DNA from: Leucothrix arctica
Lineage (GTDB): Bacteria > Pseudomonadota > Gammaproteobacteria > Thiotrichales > Thiotrichaceae
Length of the DNA stretch: 64,000 nucleotides
Assembly: GCF_003172895.1 (NCBI RefSeq)
Contig: NZ_QGKL01000004.1
Location: forward strand, 62,001 to 126,000
Direction of reading: 5' to 3'
Positions 1-8,142 of this stretch are shown piece after piece. How positions within the stretch are numbered: position 1 is the first letter of the stretch; each line of letters opens with the position of its first letter. The position numbers were made by a program, and so were the translations under genes. The notes beneath the pieces are model-generated. The model ran no database searches. It saw only the letters and a program-made list of their open reading frames with translations, and was not told where the DNA came from.

Positions 1-140
1 GTATTATGACTAACATCTAACTTGCAATACAAGTTCCATTATTTTCAAAAATGTAGCAGCGAAATTATGGGTCAGTTGACGACTAGGTCCCACCTAAATG
101 AATTTTGCACACGACCCTATATACCAGTAAGGAATAAGCG

Positions 141-1556
141 ATGATTGACTATAACTCTGATCAAATAGACACAGCGGTCGATGCTGCAGCAACTGCCTTT
201 AAGCAGTGGTCAACGACTGATGGCATAACCCGAGCACGTTTCATTAATGCTTTGGCTGACGCGCTAGAAGCAAACAGCGAAACGCTTGTGCCACTTGCTG
301 ACAAAGAAACGCACCTAGGCTCAGCACGTTTGACGGGTGAGCTGGCGCGAACCACTTTTCAGCTGCGCAAGTTTGCACAATTAGCGTCTGACGGTGTGCC
401 TTTTAGCTCGATCAATGAATCAGCCATTGCTGAAGCACCACCTGTTGGTCGTCCCAGTATGGCTCTCGTAAAACTGCCGCTTGGCCCTATTGCCATGTTT
501 AGTTCGAGTAACTTTCCGTTTGCCTTTTCGGTGCTTGGTGGCGATACCGCTTCTGCGCTAGCGGCTGGCTGTACGGTGATTGTGAAAGCACATGCGGGTC
601 ACCCAGAACTGTCTCGTGCTGTGTTCGATCTCATCACTCAAACACTGTTAGCGCAAAACTTACCCGCTAACGTGGTGACCTTTATTGAAGGCGCTGGTAA
701 TGACGTTGGTGCGTATTTGATTCAACACCCGAAGGTTGCAGCCGGTGCATTTACAGGCTCAACGCGTGGTGGTGTTGCGCTACAAAAGCTTATTAACGAA
801 CGCCCAAGACCTATTCCATTTTATGGTGAGTTAGGTGCAGTGAACCCAGTCATAGCGTTACCACATGCATTAGCAGATGGTGGCAAAGCATTAGCGCAAA
901 CCTTAGCAGGCTCGATCGCGATGGGTGCAGGACAGTTTTGTACAAATCCTGGCACCTTAGTCACGCTAAACGCGCCAGAGACCGATACTTTTATTGCTCA
1001 GTTGGCTGAGTCGCTAGCCGTACAAACACCACATGCCATGTTAACGGCAGGTATGCGCACAGCTTATGATAATAATTTAGTTGAAGTGGCTTCAAAAGGT
1101 GCCGAAGTACTAGTGAATGCGCCTCAAGATGCAGCACCATCACCATTTTTAGCACAGGTAACAGCAGCACAATACATTGCCACAGCTGAGCTTCGTGAAG
1201 AGATCTTCGGCCCTTCTTGCTTAATCATTCGTTGCGACTCTCAAGCAGAAGTATTATCTGTTTTAGAAGTCGTTGAAGGCTCTTTGACGGTAACAATCTG
1301 GGGTGCAGAAAAAGCCGATGACTCCACACAAACATTGGTTCGTAGCGCGATGGATATTGCAGGTCGTGTGTTATTTAAAGGCGTACCGACTGGTGTTGCT
1401 GTGACAGCCTCACAACATCATGGCGGGCCTTTCCCATCCTCTACAGCACCAATGACAACCTCTGTCGGTGATGCCGCACTAGCGCGTTTTTTACGTCCCG
1501 TTTGCCTTCAAGATGCGCCTAGCTGGTTGACCGCACTACAAGGTAAACCTTGTTAA
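141..1556 (+). CDS. Aldehyde dehydrogenase (NADP+), ketoglutarate-semialdehyde dehydrogenase-like
   Basis: A 471-residue soluble NAD(P)+-dependent aldehyde dehydrogenase. The ALDH active-site set is visible: Asn124 in SSSNFPF, Lys149 in VIVKAH, the general-base Glu230 in GELGAVNP, the nucleophile Cys267 in GQFCTNPG, and an EIFGP motif further on. The GELGAVNP/GQFCTNPG signature and the slightly short length are typical of the alpha-ketoglutarate-semialdehyde (2,5-dioxovalerate) dehydrogenase group, which feeds sugar-acid or hydroxyproline breakdown into the TCA cycle; the exact substrate is inferred. The ATG is preceded by a purine-rich AAGGAATAAG ribosome site. No sugar-acid or proline pathway genes lie beside it in this window, so the neighbours do not settle the substrate. 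The next gene, a permease, is on the same strand 84 bp away. Confidence 0.88.
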   Translation: MIDYNSDQIDTAVDAAATAFKQWSTTDGITRARFINALADALEANSETLVPLADKETHLGSARLTGELARTTFQLRKFAQLASDGVPFSSINESAIAEAPPVGRPSMALVKLPLGPIAMFSSSNFPFAFSVLGGDTASALAAGCTVIVKAHAGHPELSRAVFDLITQTLLAQNLPANVVTFIEGAGNDVGAYLIQHPKVAAGAFTGSTRGGVALQKLINERPRPIPFYGELGAVNPVIALPHALADGGKALAQTLAGSIAMGAGQFCTNPGTLVTLNAPETDTFIAQLAESLAVQTPHAMLTAGMRTAYDNNLVEVASKGAEVLVNAPQDAAPSPFLAQVTAAQYIATAELREEIFGPSCLIIRCDSQAEVLSVLEVVEGSLTVTIWGAEKADDSTQTLVRSAMDIAGRVLFKGVPTGVAVTASQHHGGPFPSSTAPMTTSVGDAALARFLRPVCLQDAPSWLTALQGKPC

Positions 1557-1570
1557 ATAGATTTAAAAAA

Positions 1571-1611
1571 GTCACAACAAATGACTAGCTAATACAGTCC
1601 TTCTTTGTGAC
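1571..1611. other. Stem-loop between the dehydrogenase and permease genes
   Basis: GTCACAA at 1571-1577 pairs with TTGTGAC at 1605-1611, and an inner GACT/AGTC pair (from 1583) can stack inside. No run of T follows on the plus strand, so it is not a classical intrinsic terminator; it may be an mRNA-stability hairpin or a protein-binding site. Function is not known. Confidence 0.35.
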
Positions 1612-1640
1612 ACTTCATCCTTTGTTCAGAGTGCAGTCCC

Positions 1641-2534
1641 GTGTCTAATGCGTTGAAAGGTGATGTCTTAATCATCATCTCTACCCTACTCGCTTGCTTA
1701 GGTTGGTTCTTCTCCAAAGAAGTACTCAGTAGCATGTCGCCACTTCAGTTTATTAGCCTGAGATTTACCTGTGCAGGATTAATTTTGCTTTTGTTTTGCT
1801 GGCGCGCTTTCTCTGTCATTAAGCGACAAGACATTGTGCCCATCCTCACCTCAAGCCTATTTTTTACGACAGGTGTCACTATTTGGGTATTTGGGATGAC
1901 CTATGTCACCAATATGTCTGTTGGTGCATTTATTCTGAATATCAGCTTTTTACTAGTGCCCGTAATTGCCGTATTTTTTGGTGAACGTCCATCCAAACTA
2001 CTCTGGGTATCATTACCTATTGTACTGCTTGGGCTTGGCTGTTTGTTCTTAGAAAACGAATTCAAAATTGGCTTCGGCGAGTTTCTATTTATGATTGCAG
2101 CCGTCGTCTTTGCGCTGTTTTTCATATTAAATGGTCGGCTATCAAAACAGTATGCAACGTCAGTGCTGGTAACCAGTCAAATGCTGATTACCGGTTTTTG
2201 CGCACTCGTTGCATCCCTATTCATAGAAACATGGAGCTTTGACCACGCACCATCAATCTGGAGCATAGTGGTGGCAAGCATATTGATAACAAGCTGCTTG
2301 CGCTTCTCAATTCAAACATGGGGACAGAGCTTTGCCAGTGCTGGACACGCCTCTGTACTGATGACATTAGAACCTGTCTGGGTAGCCATATTTTCACTGT
2401 TATTCTTTAGTCAGAGTATGTCGCCACTACAAACTATCGGCTGTGCCTTGCTGTTTTTTGCGGTAGTACTCAGTCGCTCAGAGCCACTTTGGAAGAAACT
2501 GCGTCGATCAAAAGTGGTCGTTCAAACTAGCTAG
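1641..2534 (+). CDS. EamA/DMT-family permease
   Basis: A 297-residue inner-membrane protein with about ten hydrophobic segments in two internally similar halves, the arrangement of drug/metabolite transporters of the EamA (RhaT/YdcZ-like) type. The N-terminal half carries the usual sequence around LGWFFSKEVLSSMSPLQF, followed by many Leu/Ile/Phe-rich helices; the second half ends with a Lys/Arg-rich cytoplasmic tail. Such proteins export amino acids or other small metabolites, but the substrate cannot be told from sequence. Translation starts at a GTG; no stronger in-frame ATG matches the family start, and the ribosome site is weak. It ends 14 bp before the convergent NIF3-like gene. Confidence 0.85.
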   Translation: MSNALKGDVLIIISTLLACLGWFFSKEVLSSMSPLQFISLRFTCAGLILLLFCWRAFSVIKRQDIVPILTSSLFFTTGVTIWVFGMTYVTNMSVGAFILNISFLLVPVIAVFFGERPSKLLWVSLPIVLLGLGCLFLENEFKIGFGEFLFMIAAVVFALFFILNGRLSKQYATSVLVTSQMLITGFCALVASLFIETWSFDHAPSIWSIVVASILITSCLRFSIQTWGQSFASAGHASVLMTLEPVWVAIFSLLFFSQSMSPLQTIGCALLFFAVVLSRSEPLWKKLRRSKVVVQTS

Positions 2535-2548
2535 TAAAGCTAGATCAC

Positions 2549-2875
2549 TTAGTCCTCCAAACTCCACACATCATAAGCCACCTCTTCATAGGGGTGAGCT
2601 TGTTTCATTGCGACTAATACTTCTGGTAGTAGGCTGCGTAAACAGATGGTCTCGATGCGCTCTTCTGCAACTTCTTCTAGCGCACCAACCGTGCCGATAT
2701 GTGGGTTTGCACCGTCTTCTGGGAGGAAGCGGCCGATGCCTTTGGTTGAGAATGTGCAATGACTGTAGTTACTATCTTCTCGTTTTCCTGCGCCTGCGTT
2801 ACAGAGTGCTAGGCGGACTGCTTCGGCGTTTTCTTCTGGGACGAAGACGGCTATTTTTACGTATTTTGTTGGCAT
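2549..2875 (-). CDS. NIF3/YqfO C-terminal-like small protein
   Basis: A protein of about 108 residues matching the PII-like insert domain of NIF3/YqfO family proteins, found alone in many gammaproteobacteria. Hallmarks are the KIAVFVPEENAEAVR start, a GIGRF.P..GANPHIG segment, a Glu-rich EEVAEERIE stretch and the C-terminal HPYEEVAYDV motif. The biochemical role is not established. The reading frame is open for a further 40 codons upstream, but the protein family starts at the ATG at 2875 (MPTKYVKIAVF), and the upstream part looks like untranslated sequence. The gene is divergent from the DUF4143 ATPase; the space between them contains a phased repeat array. Confidence 0.75.
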   Translation of the reverse strand: MPTKYVKIAVFVPEENAEAVRLALCNAGAGKREDSNYSHCTFSTKGIGRFLPEDGANPHIGTVGALEEVAEERIETICLRSLLPEVLVAMKQAHPYEEVAYDVWSLED

Positions 2876-2948
2876 GGAAGCTCTCTTAGTGGTGTTTAAG
2901 TAATTTTTGCATAACCTCTCTGTAGTTGTACTTGAATAACTAAATCTA

Positions 2949-3036
2949 CAATTAGCCAGCTTGTTATTTTCAATTAGACGAAACAAAACTTTCAATTAGA
3001 CGAAACTATATTTACAATTAGACGAAGTTTTCTATC
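2949..3036 (+). repeat. Four 22-bp-phased direct repeats (CAATTAGACGAA core)
   Basis: CAATTAG begins at 2949, 2971, 2993 and 3015, exactly 22 bp apart. Units 2-4 share CAATTAGACGAA; unit 1 is degenerate (CAATTAGCCAG). The rest of each unit varies, so this is a phased array of conserved boxes rather than a perfect tandem repeat. A 22-bp step is close to two helical turns, so all boxes face the same side of DNA, as in iterons or cooperative operators. The array ends 16 bp before the start codon of the DUF4143 ATPase and about 75 bp from the start of the NIF3-like gene. It is probably a binding site for a regulator, possibly the ATPase itself; that is inference. Confidence 0.8.
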
Positions 3037-3052
3037 CGTTTGGTGACGATCA

Positions 3053-4309
3053 ATGACAACACAAGCAAAGCACTACCCTCGCTTCTCTAAATCTATCCTG
3101 CAAGATGCGATAGAAGACAGCCCTGTCATTCTCATTCACGGAACGCGCCAATGTGGCAAGACAACCTTAGCACTACAGCTTGGTGAAGCCCTTGGCTACC
3201 ACTACATTTCATTTGACGATGACCTACAGCGACAGGCCGCGTTGGCCGATCCTATCGGCTTCATACTAAGCTTGCCTGAGTACGTTATTTTGGATGAGGT
3301 ACAGCGTATCCCTGAGTTGTTTACCAGCATCAAAGCGTCTGTTGATAAAAACCGTAAAGCGGGTCGCTTTATCCTAACGGGTTCTGCCAATATTTTATTG
3401 CTGCCAAAGCTTGCTGACTCACTCGCAGGACGCATGGAGATCATTCACTTACGCCCTTTATCATGCGTGGAAACGAGTAACCAAAAGCCTAATTTTTTGA
3501 GCCAGTTGTTTGCATCGGATTTTGGTACGGCAACCAATAACAGCCAATACCGTCGCTTGGGCGAGTCACTTGCAGAGACGATCGTTAAAGGTGGATACCC
3601 TGCGGCACTAGCCAGACCTACTGAAAAACGACGCGCTAATTGGTACAGGGATTACATCACGACCATTGTTCAGCGTGATGTACAAGACTTAACACGCATT
3701 CAAAAACTTGAGATGCTACCTCGCTTATTAAGTATGGCTGCTGGGCAAACTTCTCGTTTATTCAATGCGTCTAACCTTGGTGCACCCTTTGCACTCAGTG
3801 CGCCAACGATTCGAGAGTATTTAACACTATTACAGCAAGTCTTTTTGATTGAGCAGCTACAACCTTGGCACAGTAACCGACTCAGTCGATTAATCAAAAC
3901 ACCCAAGTTACACCTTGCAGATACTGGGCTTGCTTGTGCATTGCTTGGCGTCACTAGCGACATGCTCTGGCAAGACAGAGCACTCCTTGGTCAATTACTG
4001 GAAACCTTTATTTATCAAGAACTGCGAAAGTACGCAGACTGGCACGAGCAACAACTGAGCTTTTATCACTTCCGCAATAAAGACAAAGTGGAAGTCGATA
4101 TTGTGATTGAGCAAGGGCTCAAGGTAGCAGGTATTGAAATCAAAGCGGCTGCCACTGTGACCAAAAGCGACTTCAAAGGCCTGAGCAAACTAAGAGACGC
4201 GATTGGCGAACAGTTTGCAGCAGGCGTGGTATTTTATGATGGCGAGAGTATTGTGCCGTTTGGGGACAAGTTATTTGCTGTGCCTGTTAGTGTGCTAGTT
4301 CCATTATGA
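3053..4309 (+). CDS. AAA ATPase with C-terminal DUF4143 (COG1373 type)
   Basis: A 418-residue P-loop ATPase of the COG1373 family. Walker A is residues 30-37 (GTRQCGKT), Walker B is VILDEVQ at 78-84 with Asp81-Glu82, and a sensor TGSAN follows near residue 103. The middle carries a winged-helix-like segment (APTIREYLTLLQQVFLIEQL), and the C-terminal DUF4143 contains the nuclease-like FRNKDKVEVDIVIE...GIEIKAA pattern, resembling PD-(D/E)XK folds (Asp, then E-x-K). These proteins are common accessory genes in mobile or defence contexts; their cellular role is not settled. The gene stands alone on the plus strand, preceded by a phased repeat array and followed by the convergent TIR-NACHT gene. 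It is full length for the family. Confidence 0.85.
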   Translation: MTTQAKHYPRFSKSILQDAIEDSPVILIHGTRQCGKTTLALQLGEALGYHYISFDDDLQRQAALADPIGFILSLPEYVILDEVQRIPELFTSIKASVDKNRKAGRFILTGSANILLLPKLADSLAGRMEIIHLRPLSCVETSNQKPNFLSQLFASDFGTATNNSQYRRLGESLAETIVKGGYPAALARPTEKRRANWYRDYITTIVQRDVQDLTRIQKLEMLPRLLSMAAGQTSRLFNASNLGAPFALSAPTIREYLTLLQQVFLIEQLQPWHSNRLSRLIKTPKLHLADTGLACALLGVTSDMLWQDRALLGQLLETFIYQELRKYADWHEQQLSFYHFRNKDKVEVDIVIEQGLKVAGIEIKAAATVTKSDFKGLSKLRDAIGEQFAAGVVFYDGESIVPFGDKLFAVPVSVLVPL

Positions 4310-4431
4310 AACAGCCCTCAATACCGAGTGCAAAATCAAAACACTTATACACAACCACAGCTATTTTACCGGATGACCCGATCCCGAAGGGCTTTTAAAG
4401 AATATCAGAAGACAGCAATATTTGGGGTACG

Positions 4432-4455
4432 AAAATCATCCGCCGCTGCGCGGCG
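4432..4455 (-). terminator. Possible weak terminator after the TIR-NACHT-FGE gene
   Basis: CGCCGC at 4441-4446 and GCGGCG at 4450-4455 form a six-pair GC-rich stem with a three-base loop. Read on the minus strand, downstream of the stop at 4481, the stem is followed by GATGATTTT, a poor U-tract. It may serve as a terminator. Confidence 0.3.
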
Positions 4456-4480
4456 AAACAGTGGGACGGTGCTCAGTAGA

Positions 4481-7279
4481 TCAGTGATCAGAAACGGGAG
4501 GAAAACAACACACTAAACGAAAACCCAGATGGTAGTACCGATGCTGTGGAAGCTTGAAGGAGCGACAAGTAGCACGACAGTCCTGTGAATCGAAGCCCCA
4601 AGAGCTGCCGCGAACAACACGACTATCATCGGATAGGTCGGGGGTAACCATTGCAGTTTCGCTCTGCTTATTGAGACACCACTCCCAAACATTGCCACTC
4701 ATATCCATCACTTCAAAAGGAGACTTGGCAAGCGGGTAGACACCAATCGCACATGTCTCATCTATGTTGAATTCACCAACTTTCTTATGATTCCAAGTTT
4801 CATTAATATTAGCATAACCTGAAATATACTCATCTCCCCAGGGGTATTCTTTACCTTGAGTCCCTCTAGCTGCCTTTTCCCACTGCTGTTCAGTTGGCAG
4901 TCGAATGTCCTTACCAGTTTCAACAGACAACCAGCGGCAAAATGCTATTGCTTCATAAAAATCAACATTCTCAACTGGGCGATTACTCTCTTTCCATCGA
5001 TGTTTAGGTAGTTCATCTTCTTTTTGTAAACCTTCCCACCACTGCTCATTCTCATAACCACCGGCATCGACAAATGCATGAAACTGCCGATTAGTCACCG
5101 GAAACCGACTGACCTCAAAAGCATCTAAACTAAGTGCTTGCTGCTCTTCTTTCTCACCATAGATAAATTCACCGGCTGATACTTCCAACCAATGAATATC
5201 AGGTAAGCCCAATTCATTTAGACCAATACCAGAGCGCTCATCCCAATCCAACCATGCAAGTGTTGTACTAATAGCATGACGCTCATGAGGATGAGGATAG
5301 TTACGAACGTCGGTAATAGCCGCTTGCCATACTGCCTTATAACTGGAAAACAATGCTTCTTTCTGATCTAGTAGATTTTGGTCACGTGCGATTTCAAAGG
5401 CGAGTTTGGGGTTGCCTTCAGCTAACCATATTAAGAAGATTAAAGGGTTCGATTCATAATCTGCTGCAAGTTTTGCGGCCTCTTCCCAGCCATTCGGTTC
5501 CCACCAATTCTTTGGCAACCAAAGATCAGACGCTTTTAGTCCATTTTTAATACGCTCCCCGAAGCTTTGTGCGGTGAAAAACTCTTGAAGTAATTGATGA
5601 GAAAAACGCACATTATCTTTGGTCAAATCCAGCAAACTTGCCGCTTCTGAAAACTCAAGGCTCGCTAATGGCATGATGTCCTCAGCAATCTCACGCGATA
5701 ATATAGTTCTAACCCCCTTCATTGAGTCGGTCAAACATTGCAACTGCCAAGCTAATTCTTCTAAATCATTTTGTAGCGTATCTCGATCGGCTTTTGAGTA
5801 ATGGTTTTCTGGACGAGCCTCCGTTTCGCGATAGATCAGATCCTCAACAAACTCGCCAAATAACTCAATACGACTTTCAGGTAACTGTTGATGCTTATAG
5901 TATATTTCCACCATCAGATAGAGAAGGTAGGGATTACCAGCCAGTTTAATCATACTACGAGGATCATCTAAGCAGGCTCTTCTGGCGCTACCCTCTAATA
6001 GAATTTCACCTTTCCATTCCTCTGGTATTTCTTTTAGCGTCCAAAAGTCTTCCCAATGCTCCTGATAACCTTCTGATTTCCACTTTTCCCAAATCTTTCG
6101 TATGCCGTCACCACCCGCTAACTGCCAAAACAACTTGTCTGCCATATCAGACTCAGCAGCATCACCACCAAAGTAGTTATGAAGAAAGTCATAAACCCGC
6201 TGCGGATCAAGTGGTTCAATCGTCAGTCGGTCAAGTTCTTGCTCTAACGGTCCACGATAATCACGCTTGCGGCAGGTCAGTAACACCTCTTCGCAAGGGT
6301 AGTTTTTCAACCATTCACGCACCTGTGGCAGCTTTGCTTCACGCTGGTCAAAGGGAATTTCATTCAGGGCATCAAACAGCGGCAATATGCGCTTTGCTTG
6401 GTATAGCGTATCGAACGATTCAGCCAAACCATCCAGTTGCGATAACACAAAGTCGTGCAATAACAGCGCTGGATCATCCCAACGGTTTAACGGAATCACA
6501 ACGGGAATCGCTTGCTCGCCATCGCTCAAAGCCAATTGCGCTTGTTCTGCGGCAATACGCCATAGGGAAAAGGTCTTACCAGCACCCGGCTCACCTAATA
6601 TGACGAGGCGTTTATGTTGTCTAAACGCAGCGATAATATCGTCATGTTCGGTACATTCACCCTGTGGGTCTAAGGGTTCGTCATAGCGCGTTTGTTTAAG
6701 GTGGCGTAAGCGTGGTGACATCGCAGCAACGGCAACTCGTTTTCGCTCTTTGCGGTATTCACCGGCTAATGGTGCGTAGACTTTACTGGCAAATGCTAAA
6801 GCACGGTCGTCGTTGTCTTGTAACAGTTTATTGAGATAGTCCGTTTCTGCTTGGCGTTGTTTTTCTGGTGAGGTGTCAGGGAGCGTACTTCTTATTTCAT
6901 CCAGAAGACTTAGCCAATTAGACTCTTTAGCCTCACCAAACAATGCTAGACCTTGAAGGTCACAGATTTGGAAAGGCAAATCCCCTTCGCTGGCCAGTAC
7001 GGGAATAATCAAAGCCTCTACTCTGGAAGCCATGATGTATTCTTTTTCCACCCAAGGCCGATCATGAGAAGCTGGAGAAACCACGGAAATCATTATCTTA
7101 CAGTGCTCAACACCGTCTGATAGACGCCTTATCCAACGCTGACCTAGTCGGATACGATGCTCATCCAAAAATGCGGGAATGTTCTCATCTTTCAAGCGCT
7201 GATAGAGCTCACGAGCAAGCGCTTGACCACTGGCTGCATCACGAGCATAACTAATAAAAACTGGTGGAATTTCTGACAT
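4481..7279 (-). CDS. TIR-NACHT (STAND) NTPase with C-terminal FGE-sulfatase-like domain
   Basis: A 932-residue three-part protein. Residues 1-130 are a TIR domain (VFISYARDAASG start); Glu80 in WVEKE sits where the catalytic NADase glutamate lies in SARM1-type TIRs. Residues about 215-380 are a NACHT-type STAND NTPase: Walker A 229-236 (GEPGAGKT), Walker B ILPLFDALNE with Asp303 and Glu307, and sensor LLTCR at 333-337. A helical region follows. Residues 695-925 are a formylglycine-generating-enzyme-like (C-type-lectin fold) domain ending in HLGFRLV; the catalytic Cys pair of true FGEs is not evident, so it probably binds rather than modifies. The build (NADase effector, NTP switch, variable-type sensor) is that of bacterial NLR-like immune proteins; anti-phage function is inferred. 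The Fic gene lies 35 bp upstream on the same strand. There is no clear Shine-Dalgarno, and a TATAAT at 7285-7290 could give a nearly leaderless mRNA. Confidence 0.87.
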   Translation of the reverse strand: MSEIPPVFISYARDAASGQALARELYQRLKDENIPAFLDEHRIRLGQRWIRRLSDGVEHCKIMISVVSPASHDRPWVEKEYIMASRVEALIIPVLASEGDLPFQICDLQGLALFGEAKESNWLSLLDEIRSTLPDTSPEKQRQAETDYLNKLLQDNDDRALAFASKVYAPLAGEYRKERKRVAVAAMSPRLRHLKQTRYDEPLDPQGECTEHDDIIAAFRQHKRLVILGEPGAGKTFSLWRIAAEQAQLALSDGEQAIPVVIPLNRWDDPALLLHDFVLSQLDGLAESFDTLYQAKRILPLFDALNEIPFDQREAKLPQVREWLKNYPCEEVLLTCRKRDYRGPLEQELDRLTIEPLDPQRVYDFLHNYFGGDAAESDMADKLFWQLAGGDGIRKIWEKWKSEGYQEHWEDFWTLKEIPEEWKGEILLEGSARRACLDDPRSMIKLAGNPYLLYLMVEIYYKHQQLPESRIELFGEFVEDLIYRETEARPENHYSKADRDTLQNDLEELAWQLQCLTDSMKGVRTILSREIAEDIMPLASLEFSEAASLLDLTKDNVRFSHQLLQEFFTAQSFGERIKNGLKASDLWLPKNWWEPNGWEEAAKLAADYESNPLIFLIWLAEGNPKLAFEIARDQNLLDQKEALFSSYKAVWQAAITDVRNYPHPHERHAISTTLAWLDWDERSGIGLNELGLPDIHWLEVSAGEFIYGEKEEQQALSLDAFEVSRFPVTNRQFHAFVDAGGYENEQWWEGLQKEDELPKHRWKESNRPVENVDFYEAIAFCRWLSVETGKDIRLPTEQQWEKAARGTQGKEYPWGDEYISGYANINETWNHKKVGEFNIDETCAIGVYPLAKSPFEVMDMSGNVWEWCLNKQSETAMVTPDLSDDSRVVRGSSWGFDSQDCRATCRSFKLPQHRYYHLGFRLVCCFPPVSDH

Positions 7280-7314
7280 ACTGGATTATATGCAGATTTG
7301 CTTACGAGGGGAAA

Positions 7315-7974
7315 TTAAGCTTTTGCTTCTAGCTCTCCAACAATCATCAACTGCGTATCTAACATAGACTCCGCAATAAACTGCAAAAACGGCACTATAT
7401 TACCCGTATCTGCTGCTGACAAGGCCTGCAAATAAACACGCCTTTTAGCATTACGCACGATCACTGGCGTATAGGCTTGCATCAACAGCACAAGATTCAT
7501 CAATATACGCGCACCACGCCCATTACCATCGTCAAACGGATGAATCCGCACCATATTATAATGCGCGATCCCTGCAATAATGACAGGGTGATGTTTGTCT
7601 TTGGACTCATTGACCCACTCACAAAGTTGCTGCATTTCCAGCGGCACTTGTAGTGGTTCTACATAATGATGAATCGAGCCGTCTTGCTGAAGTACATGGT
7701 TGGGCTGTGACTTATACTGCCCCGGTGTTGCTGGCTTTTGTACTCGCTGTCCATTGGTATCTAACGCAGGTGTAGACTTAACACCTACCAGTAACAGCGC
7801 GTTGATTTCTTTTATCAGACTTTCACTGATGTCACGCTTCTGAGCCACCACATCAAACAACAGATCGATAGCTTCGGCATGGTTACGTGCATCCAAAAAG
7901 TCTTTGAGTGGCTTCCCTTCTACTGTCAGACCTTTCTGTAAGAAGAAGATTGCTTCACCAAGCGTCAATTTCAC
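7315..7974 (-). CDS. Fic-family protein, N-terminally short
   Basis: A 219-residue Fic-fold protein. The complete catalytic loop HPFDDGNGR is at 145-153, with the expected preceding helix (IIAGIAHYNMVRI); such proteins transfer AMP or other nucleotides to target proteins. The start is abnormal: the family normally has about 50-100 residues before this point, ending in an inhibitory (S/T)xxxE(G/N) helix just before the L-T-L-x-E segment. Here translation would begin at a GTG giving MKLTLGEAIFF, directly after an in-frame TAA, without a Shine-Dalgarno. It therefore lacks the auto-inhibitory helix, or the gene has been broken by a small deletion. A short out-of-frame reading frame just upstream resembles a missing N-terminus. 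It is the first gene of a pair with the TIR-NACHT-FGE gene. Confidence 0.75.
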   Translation of the reverse strand: MKLTLGEAIFFLQKGLTVEGKPLKDFLDARNHAEAIDLLFDVVAQKRDISESLIKEINALLLVGVKSTPALDTNGQRVQKPATPGQYKSQPNHVLQQDGSIHHYVEPLQVPLEMQQLCEWVNESKDKHHPVIIAGIAHYNMVRIHPFDDGNGRGARILMNLVLLMQAYTPVIVRNAKRRVYLQALSAADTGNIVPFLQFIAESMLDTQLMIVGELEAKA

Positions 7975-8029
7975 TTAAAGTGCTAGTAAGACTTTCTGGA
8001 GCTTGAAAAAGATAAGACGATGAATTCAT
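7955..8029 (-). pseudogene. Possible remnant of the Fic N-terminus in another frame
   Basis: An ATG at 8029 opens 24 codons (MNSSSYLFQAPESLTSTLSE...) that stop at 7955, overlapping the Fic GTG by 20 bases in a different frame. The LTSTLSEIDAW end resembles the helix that opens full-length Fic proteins. This would fit an internal deletion plus frameshift. It is too short to be certain and could be chance. Confidence 0.3.
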
Positions 8030-8100
8030 GAAGTTTCAATGAGTTAAGATTGATAACTGATTGTAGCGCGACGCATGCTGAGGCGCTATGTGCATAAATA

Positions 8101-8123
8101 AAAAAGGGAGGCCGCAGCCTCCC
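8101..8123 (-). terminator. Intrinsic terminator of the RND operon
   Basis: GGGAGGC at 8106-8112 pairs with GCCTCCC at 8117-8123 around a four-base loop. On the minus strand the stem is followed by TTTTT (8105-8101) and a further T-rich stretch, 20 bp after the RND pump stop codon. Confidence 0.88.
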
Positions 8124-8142
8124 GAACCTTCAACACTAAACT

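Noticed and set aside
1-140. Search for a 5' partial gene and promoter before the first gene
   Set aside because: No coding frame runs in from the window edge; TTGACG at 76-81 has only a poor -10, so no promoter is claimed.
2608-2889. A 93-codon Leu/Arg-rich reading frame on the plus strand
   Set aside because: It lies opposite the NIF3-like gene and has shadow-type composition without any family pattern.
4328-4516. A 62-codon Arg/Ser-rich frame after the ATPase gene
   Set aside because: No ribosome site, no motif, odd composition, and it overlaps the end of the TIR gene; treated as non-coding.
6600-7279. Diversity-generating retroelement target
   Set aside because: The FGE-like C-terminus of the TIR protein resembles DGR targets, but I see no reverse transcriptase or template repeat in the window.
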